Source of the DNA: Actinomycetota bacterium
GTDB taxonomy: Bacteria > Actinomycetota > Thermoleophilia > Solirubrobacterales > 70-9
Reading direction: 5' to 3'
NCBI GenBank assembly: GCA_018268415.1
Contig: JAFDWO010000011.1
Span: forward strand, 1 to 64,000
DNA: 64,000 nucleotides
Both the position numbers and the translations under genes were made by a program. Positions 53,458 to 61,810 of the stretch are shown here, piece by piece. The notes beneath the pieces are model-generated. The model was not told the origin of the DNA. It made no database searches and worked only from the letters and a program-made list of their open reading frames with translations. Position 1 is the stretch's first letter. Each line of letters opens with the position of its first letter.

Positions 53458-53640
53458 AAGCTGTCGCCCGGGGAGGGTTGGAGCCTCGAGAAGCCGGCGC
53501 CCGGGAAGGGACTCGGCCCCGTCAAGCTGCCGCCCGAGGGGAAAGGGTGCCGGGCCCCTGGAAGCTGTCGCCACCCAGGCGAAAGGCCCCCGGCCCCCTC
53601 GAGCTGTCGCCCGCGGCGGAAAGGGATGCGGCCGCCTCGT
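53458..53640. repeat. Degenerate tandem repeat, about 33-39 bp units
   Basis: Five units begin AAGCTGTCGCCCGG (53458), AAGCCGGCGCCCGG (53491), AAGCTGCCGCCCGA (53524), AAGCTGTCGCCACC (53562) and GAGCTGTCGCCCGC (53601), each followed by GGGAAAGG-like sequence and CGGCCCC. They lie just after the GT2 stop in a gap with no convincing gene. Confidence 0.65.
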
Positions 53641-53761
53641 CCACGGCCCTGGCAGGCTGTGGCCGTGGCCGAGACGGCCGGGGGTGCGGGGAGCGGGCGG
53701 GAAGCGCGGAAGGCCCCCGGGAGGGTGCGGGCGGATCCCTCACGCGAGCGACACGGCGCTC

Positions 53762-54079
53762 CCACGGATCCCCCGATCCCGGCCCCGGGGCCGGAGGGTG
53801 CGACCGATCCGTCACGGGACCGTCACCGAAGGGAGACCCCGTCACGAAGCCGTCGGGAACGTCACCCTTCCTCCCCACCCTTCGCCGTTACTCAAGGACC
53901 TCCGTGTTTGGTTTCGGTTGCACAGCAACCAAAACTCGACGCGCGTCCCACGGGCCCCCGATCCCGGCGTCCGGGGGCCGGAGGGTGCCACGGATCCCCC
54001 CGATCCCGGCCCCGGGGGCCGGGAGGTGTGACGGGACCGTCACGGAACGGGGACTGGTCACGAAGACGTAGGGAACCCC
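53762..54079. repeat. Duplicated roughly 100-bp GC-rich repeat with palindromic cores
   Basis: Unit 1 (about 53762-53865) and unit 2 (about 53988-54079) share CCACGGATCCCC, a palindromic core CGATCCCGGCCCCGGGG, ACGGGACCGTCAC and GTCACGAAGCCG/GACG with GGGAAC. A third copy of the core alone is at 53956-53987. There is no coding evidence. The whole 989-base gap 53439-54427 is made of such sequence. Confidence 0.65.
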
Positions 54080-54214
54080 ACGCCTCCTCCCGTGTTGTCC
54101 AACCGTCACGGACGCGCTGCGTGGGTTTTCCACCGTATAGGGGGGTCAAAGCATGCAGCGCGTTCCCGGGCCTTCTTCTCCGGCCCGGAAAGGGACCGAA
54201 AGTTTCCCGGGAAT

Positions 54215-54239
54215 GTGACGTTCCCAGCGTCTTCGTCAC
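54215..54239. repeat. Inverted partial copy of the 25-bp repeat end
   Basis: The reverse complement of 54215-54239 is GTGACGAAGACGCTGGGAAC plus GTCAC, matching 53841-53865 at 21 of 25 positions and 54057-54079 in part. It shows the repeat family also occurs in the opposite orientation within the same gap. Confidence 0.55.
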
Positions 54240-54427
54240 CGATCGGGGTGGGGTGTGGCCCCTCCCGCACGGACCCGTCACGGAAGTCCGACCTCGTGCC
54301 GTCCCTGCGTCTCCCCCCATCCCTGTGTCGTCTTTTTCACGAGCGCGCCCGGGACGCATCTCGGACGGGTGCGGGGCCCGGGCGCCTGCGCGCAGGCCTC
54401 GAGCCCCTGCCCGCCCCGTTCCCAGGC

Positions 54428-55300
54428 TCAGCTATCGAGCTCGCGGGCGCGGGCGACCATGGCCACGGTGGCGGCGCGCAGGCCGTCGGGCTCCCCCACC
54501 GGCTCCTCGAAGCCGACTCGCGCCGTGGTGCGGCCCCGGGGGGTGGAGAGGTCGAGGTCGAGGCCGTAGCGGTCGGCGCCGACGCAGCTCGCCTTCTCGG
54601 CGTCGGTGTGGCCGCCGAGGTTGCGGGCGATGAGCAGGAGCGAGTCGGCGTGGTCGGCGTTCAGGTGGCTGATCGCGCCCGGGGCGTGGGGGGCGACCGG
54701 ATCGGCCTCGGCGGCGGCAAAGGACTCCGGCCCGACCGAGTCCATCCGACCGAAGCCGCCGACCCAGCGGACCCGCTCGACCCGCAGGACCCACCAGCTG
54801 AAGTCGCTGAAGCTGCCGAAGATCGCCGCCGAGGCGATCGCTTCCTCGTAGACGTGCCGCGCTTCCTCGAGCCGCTCGCCGGCCGGCTCCTCGGCCACCC
54901 CGGCCACCGTGACGCGACCGGTGTCGGCGGGGTCGCGGGCGGGCGGGACCGACTCGGAGACGGCGAGGCTCGCCCGCTGGTCCCGCTTCAGGTTGCGGCC
55001 GTGGAGGGCGAGGGTGGAGAGGGAGAAGACCGGGCTGCCGTCGGCGAGGACGCCGTAGTTGACGATCGACGCCCACGGGTCGCCGTCGGCGGTGAGGGTC
55101 GCCAGCGCCCCGGTGACGTTTGCGGCGAGGATCGTCCGCGCCTCCTCCGCGGCGCTCCGCGAGCGGGCGCTCGGGACCTCGACCAGCGGCGGCAGCGCCG
55201 CCATCAGCTCGGCCGCGGCCGATCCCACGCCCACCGGGACCCCGTGGCCGCCCATGTTGATGGTCTGCATGTCGTTCGGAGTCGCGTCGGAAGTGCTCAT
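54428..55300 (-). CDS. HugZ-like flavin/haem protein (pyridoxamine oxidase fold plus DUF2470)
   Basis: 290 residues. The N-terminal split-barrel (about 50-185) has AARTILAANVTGALATLTADG and ASIVNYGVLADGSPVFSLST. The C-terminal DUF2470 domain (about 205-285) has ISHLNADHADSLLLIARNLG, whose His residues are associated with haem contacts in HugZ. HugZ proteins degrade haem to release iron. Two DtxR/IdeR-like palindromes lie just upstream of the start, and the divergent gene encodes an HtaA haem protein. The role is therefore probably cytoplasmic haem iron release, iron-repressed. Confidence 0.85.
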   Translation of the reverse strand: MSTSDATPNDMQTINMGGHGVPVGVGSAAAELMAALPPLVEVPSARSRSAAEEARTILAANVTGALATLTADGDPWASIVNYGVLADGSPVFSLSTLALHGRNLKRDQRASLAVSESVPPARDPADTGRVTVAGVAEEPAGERLEEARHVYEEAIASAAIFGSFSDFSWWVLRVERVRWVGGFGRMDSVGPESFAAAEADPVAPHAPGAISHLNADHADSLLLIARNLGGHTDAEKASCVGADRYGLDLDLSTPRGRTTARVGFEEPVGEPDGLRAATVAMVARARELDS

Positions 55301-55322
55301 GGCATCCAGCCTAACAAAGCGG

Positions 55323-55353
55323 AATTAGGCTTGCCTAATTAGGGTCCCCTAAT
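55323..55353. promoter_or_regulatory. Tandem DtxR/IdeR-type iron boxes (divergent promoter)
   Basis: Box 1, AATTAGGC TT GCCTAATT (55323-55340), and box 2, ATTAGGG TC CCCTAAT (55338-55353), are perfect palindromes that overlap by three bases. They match the TTAGG-CCTAA pattern of DtxR/IdeR operators. They sit between the HugZ-like gene (minus) and the HtaA-like gene (plus), so both are probably repressed by iron. Confidence 0.85.
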
Positions 55354-55436
55354 ACCTGCTAGGGTCCGCCACGCTCGTCGTCGGAGACGTCCTTCGGCGA
55401 GCACAAATTCGACGCAAAGCAAGCGGAAGGAGAAGC

Positions 55437-56774
55437 ATGATCAGGGCAGTCGAAGAGCGAGGCAGACGGGCCTGGCTCGCGGCGACGGTGGGCTTCGTGC
55501 TCGCCGCGGCGCTCGGTATCGCGACGGCGGGTGCGGCGAGGGCGACGATCCCGACGGGGGGAGTCGACATCACCGCGGCCTCGCTGGACTGGCTCGGCAA
55601 CGAGGAGGTGCAGTCGGCAGCGCCGTTCGGCGGTTCGAACTACCTGTCGGCCGGGCTCTCGAACGGCGCCGAAGCCACCTACCACGCGACCGAAGGCAAC
55701 GTCGCGATCTACCAGGTCTCGAGCGCGGGCGAAGAAACCCTCGCCACCTGGGCCACCCGGGCGGCTCACGTCGCCGCCGGCGGCCGCCAGGTGGCCCGCC
55801 TCTCCGCGGGCCAAGGTCACCTCGATGCCGACGGGTCCGGCGAAGTCGCCTGGGAAGGCTCCTTCTCGGTGAACTTCTACGGCGGGCTGGTTCCCTTCAC
55901 GATCACCGATCCCGAGCTTCATTTCGCCGCGGACGGGACCGGCGAGCTCTCCGCCACCCTCGAAGGCTGCGCCTCGAGCATGGCCAACCCCAACGAATGC
56001 GCGGCGCTGGCGCCGTCGCCGGAAGCGACCATCGCGGCCTTCCAGGGCGTGCACGTCGATCCCGACGCGGAGCTCACGATCCAGCCCGACTACGCGGGCG
56101 TCGAAGTCGCCATCCCCGCAGGTTCCACCCCCCAGAGCACTGCCGTTTCCGGCTGGGGAGCCTGGCCGCAGGACATGGTCGACTTCCAGCTGCAGACCGG
56201 TCTCTCGTCCTACTGGTACACGTCGGGCGGCGGCGCCGACCCGAAGAAGCCGCCGTTGCCGTTCACGGTGAACTTCGAAGGGGTCGAGGCCCACGGGCCG
56301 GAAACGCCCGCCCCCGAGCCGGAAGCACCGGGTCCGGAAGCACCGGAGACGAAGCCTGACGCCCCCGCGGCGAACCCGCAGGGCGGTGCCTCCCAGGCTC
56401 CGATCACGACCGTCGCTCCGGAGCCCACGGCCAAGCCCGCCCGGGTCTCGCTGCCCGGCGGTCCCCGCAAGCTCGATGCCCGTGGATCGGCGTCACTCGC
56501 CCGCGTCGCCTGCCCGGCGGGCACCGCGGCCTGCCGGCTGGTCGTCCCGGAGCGGACCGCCGTCCGGATCGGCGGCAAGCGGTTCCTCCTCACGGTGCTC
56601 GCGCCCGGCAAGGTCAAGGCCGGCGGCAGCACGACCGTGCGGGTCAGCCTGCCGAAGGGCGCCCGCGCCGCGCTCGGTGCGGGGAAGGTGACCCTGCGCG
56701 TGCCGATCGTGGTCGACTCCGGCGGCCGGTCGACCAAGCAGATCGCCAAGGTGACGCTCGTCGGCGGAGCCTGA
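55437..56774 (+). CDS. Secreted HtaA-domain haem-binding protein (1st of three)
   Basis: 445 residues, ATG after GGAAGGAGAAGC. The signal peptide runs to about residue 36. The HtaA domain (about 38-285) includes YHATEGNVAIYQVSS, EVAWEGSFSVNFYGGLVPFT, TDPELHFAADGTGELSATL and WGAWPQDMVDFQLQTGLSSYWYT; HtaA domains bind haem at the surface of corynebacteria. A Pro/Glu-rich linker (about 285-335) leads to a C-terminal Ig-like module of about 100 residues (RVACPAGTAACRLVVPE, VRIGGKRFLLTVLAP). Iron boxes are just upstream. It stops 12 bases from the convergent DUF2149 stop. Confidence 0.88.
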   Translation: MIRAVEERGRRAWLAATVGFVLAAALGIATAGAARATIPTGGVDITAASLDWLGNEEVQSAAPFGGSNYLSAGLSNGAEATYHATEGNVAIYQVSSAGEETLATWATRAAHVAAGGRQVARLSAGQGHLDADGSGEVAWEGSFSVNFYGGLVPFTITDPELHFAADGTGELSATLEGCASSMANPNECAALAPSPEATIAAFQGVHVDPDAELTIQPDYAGVEVAIPAGSTPQSTAVSGWGAWPQDMVDFQLQTGLSSYWYTSGGGADPKKPPLPFTVNFEGVEAHGPETPAPEPEAPGPEAPETKPDAPAANPQGGASQAPITTVAPEPTAKPARVSLPGGPRKLDARGSASLARVACPAGTAACRLVVPERTAVRIGGKRFLLTVLAPGKVKAGGSTTVRVSLPKGARAALGAGKVTLRVPIVVDSGGRSTKQIAKVTLVGGA

Positions 56775-56786
56775 GCAGATCATGCC

Positions 56787-57125
56787 TCAGCGTCGTGCGC
56801 GCGGCTTCCTGACGATGACCGTGCGCCCGTCGCTGAGGCGGTAGATCGTGCCGATCGCTTCGCCGCGGCCGACCACCTTCTCGCCCGGCTTCAGCTTCAC
56901 CCGCTGGACCTCCTGGTCCTTTTTCGCGGTGACGGTGTCGGCGGCGGGCGCCTTGGTCTTGGCCTTCTCCTTGCCAGTGATCGCCGAGGTCAGGTTCAGG
57001 GAGGAGAGAGCGGCGAGCAGGAAGGCGACCGAGAGGACGATGCCCAGGTCGAAGAGGTTGACGAGCCCGTCCAGCGGGTCGCCCGCCCGGTCCTCGCGAC
57101 TGCGCGCCCTGGCGGTGACCTTCAC
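56787..57125 (-). CDS. DUF2149 protein, ExbD-like partner of the proton-channel protein
   Basis: 112 residues from GTG at 57125, overlapping the upstream stop (GTGA). A cytoplasmic basic N-terminus leads to DPLDGLVNLFDLGIVLSVAF, a single helix with a conserved Asp, then LLAALSSLNL, a charged linker and a small beta domain GRGEAIGTIYRLSDGRTVIV. This is the DUF2149 layout, a protein usually encoded beside MotA/TolQ/ExbB genes. By topology (one helix with an Asp, small outer domain) it can replace ExbD. It is the last gene of the haem-uptake operon. Confidence 0.8.
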   Translation of the reverse strand: MKVTARARSREDRAGDPLDGLVNLFDLGIVLSVAFLLAALSSLNLTSAITGKEKAKTKAPAADTVTAKKDQEVQRVKLKPGEKVVGRGEAIGTIYRLSDGRTVIVRKPRARR

Positions 57126-57790
57126 GGCGCTCCGACCCGATCGGCGGCGGGAGGGGTCGGGAGCCCGGCTTCCGGGTGCGGGGCGGTAAGGCAGGCGGCC
57201 ACGTACTCGACGTCGGAGAAGTCCTGGGCGTAGAGCCGGTCGCGGACCAGGGAGATCCCGAAGGCGACGGCGCCGACGAGGAGGCCCGCGACGGTGACGC
57301 TGAAGGCGACGCGGAGGTTGTCGGTGAGCGTCGTGACGTCGCCGTCGGCGAGTCCGGCCAGGGCCGGGGAGAGGGGGATCAGGGTTCCCATCAGGCCCAG
57401 CGCGGGCCCCATCCGCACCAGGATGCGGGTGCGCTCCAGGCGGCGCAGGCTCCGGTAGTCGTACTCGGCGAGGCGCTTGGCGATCCGCGCCTCGGCGTCC
57501 GGCCGGCCTATCTGCCCGAGGATGCCCGCGAAGGCCTCCTCCATCAGCATGTTGCGGGCGAAGGGCTGGAGGGCGCGGAGCGCCGCGGTCGTCTGGCCGG
57601 CGCCGAGGTGGGCGCGGCACTGGTCGACCGCCGCCTCGAGCCGGGTGAGGCTGCGATAACGCCGCCGGCGCAGCTCGACCAGCAGCGCGCCCGCTTCGAC
57701 GATCACCACGACCAGCGCGATCACGGCCAGGACCAGCACCGGGATCCGCAGCGCGTCGGAGACGTCGTAGAGGAGGTTCTCGACCTTCAT
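57122..57790 (-). CDS. MotA/TolQ/ExbB-family proton channel protein
   Basis: 222 residues with ATGA overlap to the upstream gene. Helix 1 about 15-38 (IPVLVLAVIALVVVIVEAGALLV), a cytoplasmic helical domain (about 40-120) with RLEAAVDQCRAHLGAG and LRRLERTRILVRMGPALGLMGTLIPLSP leading into helix 2, then helix 3 with LTDNLRVAFSVTVAGLLVGAVAFG (about 155-180). The GPxLGLMGTL and FSVTVAGLL patterns are the ExbB/TolQ core. Such proteins form a pentameric channel around an ExbD-type dimer and turn proton flow into mechanical work. Here the ExbD role is probably filled by the DUF2149 protein. Confidence 0.88.
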   Translation of the reverse strand: MKVENLLYDVSDALRIPVLVLAVIALVVVIVEAGALLVELRRRRYRSLTRLEAAVDQCRAHLGAGQTTAALRALQPFARNMLMEEAFAGILGQIGRPDAEARIAKRLAEYDYRSLRRLERTRILVRMGPALGLMGTLIPLSPALAGLADGDVTTLTDNLRVAFSVTVAGLLVGAVAFGISLVRDRLYAQDFSDVEYVAACLTAPHPEAGLPTPPAADRVGAP

Positions 57791-59103
57791 CGCAGGCTCT
57801 CCTTGATTCGTGGGACGAGGTCGACGAAGCGGCCCGCCTCGACGAGGGCGCCGAGTCCCAGGAGCGCCGCGACGGCGCCGAGGCCCCAGGCCGCGCCCGG
57901 CACGCCGCCGGGCCCGCCGGCGTCGTCGGCCCGCGGCGCGCCGGTCCGCGCGGCGGTCTGGCGCCGGCGGGGCGTGGAGGACGGGCGCGCTTCGACGTTC
58001 CCGGCGAGCAGTTCGCCGGTGACGAGCTCACCGGTCGGCTTCGGCTCGAGCTTCGCCTCCTTCTGCGGCCGCTCCGGCTTCGCGGGCTTCGGCTTCGCCT
58101 GCTCGCGCCGCTTCGGCTCCGGGGTCGGGGTGGGCGTCGCTTCCGGGGTGGGCGCGACGACCGGGGAGGGGACCGCGCCCGCCGCCGACGGACCGGCCGG
58201 CCCGTCGGCGGCGCCGTGGTCGGGGGCTCCTGCAGCCTTGTTGTGGCCGCCGCCCTGACGGTCGGGGCCGCCCCCGGGCGCTTCGCCGACCTGGATCCTC
58301 ACCACCGCCGAGGTGCCGGTGTCTTCGCCGGCCGCGGTGACGCCGACGACCACCGAGTAGCTCCCCGGCTTGGCGAAGGCGTGCGTCACCGCTTCCCCTT
58401 CGGCCGCGCCGCCGTCGTCGAAGTACCAGGAGTAGCTGAGCGCCTCGCCGGAGCCGGACCGTTCGACCACGGCGCGGAAGCTGACCTTCTTGCCGACCGC
58501 GGCGCGGCGCGGCGTCGCCTCTGCGCGCACCTGCAACGAGGGGCCCTTGCGCATGACGATCGTCAGGCCCGCGGGGGACTGGAAGCTGTCGGTGGCGTTG
58601 TCGTCCTCCGGGCCGGCGGCGGGTCGCAGGAAGCCGGTGCCGGTGCCGGTGCCGGTCGAGTAGACGACCGGCGGGCCCTCGGGGAAGGCCCCCGGTTCGA
58701 TCGCCTGCAGCCGGCTCAGCTGGACCGCCCCGCCGCCCGGCCGCTGGACTTCGACGTAGGAGAAGCCATAGGGGTCGATCCCCGCCGCTTCCAGCAGTGC
58801 CGCGATCGAGAAGCCGCTGACGGCCTCGGTGCTCTCACCTCCCCCCGAGCGCAGCGTGTAGTTGCTGCCGACGACGTCCTCGCTCCCGGCCAGCGCTTCC
58901 AGCGCGAGCGTGTGCTGGACCCCGCCCGGGGTGACGATCGTGACCTGGGGAGAGTCGGCGTGCGCCGCCCCGACCGGGCCCCAGGCCCCGACCAGGACCC
59001 ACGCCAGGACCAGCACCGCGAGGCGCCGGCGGGCGCCCCCCTTCCCACGCCTGTCCTCCGTACGCGAGCAAGCGTCGGAGGGGGTTGCCGCCGGGCGCCT
59101 CAC
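57787..59103 (-). CDS. PKD-domain, proline-rich stalk protein anchored by a C-terminal helix
   Basis: 438 residues from GTG at 59103, overlapping the ABC ATPase stop (GTGA). A signal peptide (to about 50, GAWGPVGAAHA) is followed by a domain of about 130 residues with GFSIAALLEAAGIDPYGF, weakly reminiscent of oxidoreductase/ligand-binding folds. A PKD domain (about 200-265) has VGKKVSFRAVVERSGSGEAL and SWYFDDGG. A long Pro/Lys/Glu region (about 300-370, PEPKRREQAKPKPAKPERP) recalls the TonB spacer. A C-terminal helix (about 405-425) and short basic tail end the protein. It could be the load moved by the ExbB-like/DUF2149 motor, with the reverse orientation to TonB. That role is inference. Confidence 0.75.
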   Translation of the reverse strand: MRRPAATPSDACSRTEDRRGKGGARRRLAVLVLAWVLVGAWGPVGAAHADSPQVTIVTPGGVQHTLALEALAGSEDVVGSNYTLRSGGGESTEAVSGFSIAALLEAAGIDPYGFSYVEVQRPGGGAVQLSRLQAIEPGAFPEGPPVVYSTGTGTGTGFLRPAAGPEDDNATDSFQSPAGLTIVMRKGPSLQVRAEATPRRAAVGKKVSFRAVVERSGSGEALSYSWYFDDGGAAEGEAVTHAFAKPGSYSVVVGVTAAGEDTGTSAVVRIQVGEAPGGGPDRQGGGHNKAAGAPDHGAADGPAGPSAAGAVPSPVVAPTPEATPTPTPEPKRREQAKPKPAKPERPQKEAKLEPKPTGELVTGELLAGNVEARPSSTPRRRQTAARTGAPRADDAGGPGGVPGAAWGLGAVAALLGLGALVEAGRFVDLVPRIKESLR

Positions 59104-59906
59104 CGCTCGCCCAGCCAGGCGACATGGAGCGCGGTGCGGCCGTCGTGCTCGGAGAGCCGGGCGTCGGTGCGCCAGACCTCCGCCAGCCGCTCCGGGGTGA
59201 GCACCTCCCGCGGCGGTCCGGCGGCGACCGTGCGGCCTGCGGAGACGACGACCACGGTGTCGGCGATCGCCGCCGCGAGCGCCAGGTCGTGGACGACGAG
59301 CAGCACCGTCAGCCCCTGGCCGGTCAGGCTGCGCAGGAGCCCCGCGACTTCGACCGTGGCGCCGAGGTCCAGCTGGGACGTCGGCTCGTCGGCGATCAGG
59401 ACCGGCGCCTCCTGGGCCAGCCCGATCGCGATCTGCACCCGCTGGAGCTCGCCGCCGGAGAGGGTGGTGAGCGCCCGCTCGGCGAAGCGCCCGACCTCGG
59501 CCCGGGCCAGCGCCCGCTCGATCGCATCGCGGTCGGCGCGCGTCATCCGGCCCAGCACGCGCAGCTGCGAGGAGCGCCCGATCGTCACCGCTTCGCGCAC
59601 GGTGACGCCGGCCGGCACCGGCATCCGTTGCGGTACGAAGGCCCGCAGGCGGGCGAGCTCACGCCCGCGCAGCGAGCTGACGTCCCGGCCCCACCAGGCG
59701 ACGACCCCGCCGCTCGGGCGCTGTAGGCCGCAGACCGCGCGGACCAGCGTCGACTTCCCGGCCCCGTTGGGACCGACCACGGCGACCAGCTCGCCCGGGC
59801 GCACCTGCAGGGTCGCGCCGTGCACGATCGGGGTGCCGCCGATCGTCACGCGCACGTCGTAGGCCTCGAGCGGCAGCGGGTAGGCCGGCTGGACGGCGGC
59901 CTCCAT
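59100..59906 (-). CDS. ABC transporter ATP-binding protein (haem/siderophore, FecE/HmuV type)
   Basis: 268 residues. Walker A VGPNGAGKSTLVRA (about 42-55), Q-loop FVPQ, signature LSGGELQRVQIAIGLAQ (about 141-157), Walker B VLIADEPTSQLD (about 160-171), switch His in VVHDLALAAAI. The opening YDVRVTIGGTPIVHGATLQVRPGE is typical of FecCD-linked ATPases. The ATG shares one base with the permease stop. Together with the next two genes it forms a complete iron-complex or haem importer. Confidence 0.93.
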   Translation of the reverse strand: MEAAVQPAYPLPLEAYDVRVTIGGTPIVHGATLQVRPGELVAVVGPNGAGKSTLVRAVCGLQRPSGGVVAWWGRDVSSLRGRELARLRAFVPQRMPVPAGVTVREAVTIGRSSQLRVLGRMTRADRDAIERALARAEVGRFAERALTTLSGGELQRVQIAIGLAQEAPVLIADEPTSQLDLGATVEVAGLLRSLTGQGLTVLLVVHDLALAAAIADTVVVVSAGRTVAAGPPREVLTPERLAEVWRTDARLSEHDGRTALHVAWLGER

Positions 59907-60889
59907 CAGAGCGCCCTCCGCAGCAGCCAGAGGAACACCGGGACGCCGAGGATCACCATGAACGGCCCGACCGGCAGTTCGATCGGCGCCCGCACCGTGC
60001 GCGCCAGGGTGTCGCCGGCGGCCAGCAGCGCGGCGCCGCCGAGGGCCGAGGCCGGCACGACGAAGGTCTGGCTCGAGGTGCGCCCGGCCATCCGCACGAC
60101 GTGTGGGACCACCAGGCCGAGGAAGGCGAGCAGGCCGGCGATCGCCGCCGAGGCGGCGGCCAGCAGCGCCGCCGCGACCGCGGCGCCGAGCCGGATCAGC
60201 TGCGGGCGCGAGCCGAGCGAGGCGGCGACATCGTCCCCCAACGCGAGCCGGTCGAGCGGGCGGATCAGGAAGAGGACGAGGATCGCGCCGGCGAGGAAGT
60301 AGGGCCAGGTGGTGTCGAGGCTTTCCCAGCCGCTCGAGGTCAGCCCGCCGGCGAGGAAGAAGATCGCCGACGGCGCTTTTTCGGGGAAGGCGGCGAGTAG
60401 GCCGGTGGTCCCGGCGGTGAACAGCGAGAGCATCGCGATCCCGGCGAGGACGACCTTGGCGATCGAACCGCGGTTGCGCCCGGTCCAGGCGAAGAGGAAG
60501 ACCATCGCCGCCGCCAGCAGGCCGAAGAAGAGGGCGCCGATCGGCAGCAGCGCGATCTTCTCCGGGAAGAGGACGATGATCAGGATCGCCCCGAAGCCCG
60601 CCCCGCCGGTGACGCCGATCACGTCGGGAGAGGCCAGCGGGTTGGCCAGCGCCCCCTGGAGGATCGCCCCGGCGACCCCGAGCGCGGCGCCGACGACCAG
60701 CGCTTCCACCGTGCGCGGCAGGCGCAGGGACTCGACGATCTGGTGGTTCGGCCCCGCCTTGCCGTTGCCGAAGAGGATGTCGAGCACTTCCCCCGGCGGC
60801 ACCTTGACCGCGCCCAGCGCCAGCTCGGCGATCGCGGCGCCGACCAGCAGGGCGATCAGGATCGCCAGGACGATCAGGCGCCGCGTCAA
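59906..60889 (-). CDS. FecCD-type ABC permease (haem/siderophore)
   Basis: 327 residues, TTG start two bases after the upstream stop region; no strong ribosome site, so coupling to the upstream gene is likely. About ten helices. Family motifs: RLPRTVEALVVGAALGVAGA, QGALANPLASPDVIGVTGGA, GLLAFLGLVVPHVVRM and a C-terminal PIELPVGPFMVILGVPVFLW. Presumably a homodimer, since only one permease gene is present. The transported complex is inferred to be haem from the HtaA and HugZ neighbours. Confidence 0.93.
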   Translation of the reverse strand: MTRRLIVLAILIALLVGAAIAELALGAVKVPPGEVLDILFGNGKAGPNHQIVESLRLPRTVEALVVGAALGVAGAILQGALANPLASPDVIGVTGGAGFGAILIIVLFPEKIALLPIGALFFGLLAAAMVFLFAWTGRNRGSIAKVVLAGIAMLSLFTAGTTGLLAAFPEKAPSAIFFLAGGLTSSGWESLDTTWPYFLAGAILVLFLIRPLDRLALGDDVAASLGSRPQLIRLGAAVAAALLAAASAAIAGLLAFLGLVVPHVVRMAGRTSSQTFVVPASALGGAALLAAGDTLARTVRAPIELPVGPFMVILGVPVFLWLLRRAL

Positions 60890-60892
60890 GGC

Positions 60893-61777
60893 TCAGCCGG
60901 GCCAGTTGTGCAGGTAGCGCCGGCGAACTTCTTCGATCGTCTTCGCCGCGTCGGTGCCCGCCTGCAGGAGGGAGTTGTTCGTGGAGATGTAGATGTGGCC
61001 TTCCTTGGCGGCCCTGGTCGCGCCCCAGGCGGGGTCGTTTTCGAAGTACCTGGTGATGGCCGGGACGTCCTTGGGCTCACCGTGCGGCACCACGATCAGG
61101 ATTTCGGGGTTTTCGGCGACCACCACTTCGTCGGAGATTCGCTGGAAGCCGGAGCCGGAGCTGAGTCCTCCGGCGAGCACTTCGGCGCCCGCCTTGCGCA
61201 CCAGGTCACCGCCCCAGCTGTTGGGCAGGAAGGTGAACGGGGAGTGCCCGACGCCGAGGATCACCATCACGGTCGGCCGCTTGGCGATCCCTTTGCGCGC
61301 CTTCCCCAGTTCTTCCTTCATCTTCGCGACGAGCTTCTTTGCCTCCGGCAGCTTGCCGACCAGGCTGCCGATCGCCAGCGTCTTCGGGATCACGCCGTTG
61401 ACCCGCACCGGCTCGCGGGTGACGACGCGGATGCCGAGGCTCTGCATCGCCTGGTTTCCCTTCGCCCAGGTCTTGGTCGAGAGCACGAGGTCGGGTCGGA
61501 GGGAGACGAGCTGCTCCAGGTTGGGGCCGTTCGGGTGCGACAGCGGCAGCACGGTCACGCCGTTCAGCTGCGGGGCGAAGCGTTCGTTGCCGCCGACCGT
61601 CTGGCCGATCGCGACCGGCTCGACGCCGAGCTTGGCCAGGGTGTTGGCGGCGAACGGGGTGAGCGCGACGATCCGCTTCGGCGCCGCGGCCGCGGCGGTC
61701 GAGGCCGCCCAGAGGCAGAGCGCGACCGCGAGCAGCGATAGGGCTGCGGCCAGTCGGGACTTCCTCGCTTGCACCAT
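60893..61777 (-). CDS. Periplasmic-type haem/iron-complex binding protein
   Basis: 294 residues, ATG after GAGAGGAGCAGTAC. Signal peptide to about residue 32 (CLWAASTAAAAA). It then has the helical-backbone metal-receptor fold: KRIVALTPFAANTLAKLGVE, NLEQLVSLRPDLVL, a long linking helix with AKKLVAKMKEELGKA, and AENPEILIVVPHG. No lipobox Cys follows the signal, which is unusual for a binding protein of a single-membrane bacterium; it may be held by the N-terminal helix. It heads the six-gene operon down to 56787, with iron boxes upstream. Confidence 0.9.
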   Translation of the reverse strand: MVQARKSRLAAALSLLAVALCLWAASTAAAAAPKRIVALTPFAANTLAKLGVEPVAIGQTVGGNERFAPQLNGVTVLPLSHPNGPNLEQLVSLRPDLVLSTKTWAKGNQAMQSLGIRVVTREPVRVNGVIPKTLAIGSLVGKLPEAKKLVAKMKEELGKARKGIAKRPTVMVILGVGHSPFTFLPNSWGGDLVRKAGAEVLAGGLSSGSGFQRISDEVVVAENPEILIVVPHGEPKDVPAITRYFENDPAWGATRAAKEGHIYISTNNSLLQAGTDAAKTIEEVRRRYLHNWPG

Positions 61778-61810
61778 GTACTGCTCCTCTCGGGTCGGTC
61801 GCTGCTGAAG

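Noticed and set aside
53439-54427. Possible protein-coding repeats (KLSPGEG-type units in plus frame, DVP-FVT type in minus frame)
   Set aside because: Spacing keeps frame only for the first three units, no start codon with a ribosome site exists, and frames change between repeats.
57126-58031. Extension of the DUF2149 protein to 414 residues
   Set aside because: The added part is an out-of-frame reading of the ExbB-like gene; GTG at 57125 overlaps that gene's stop.
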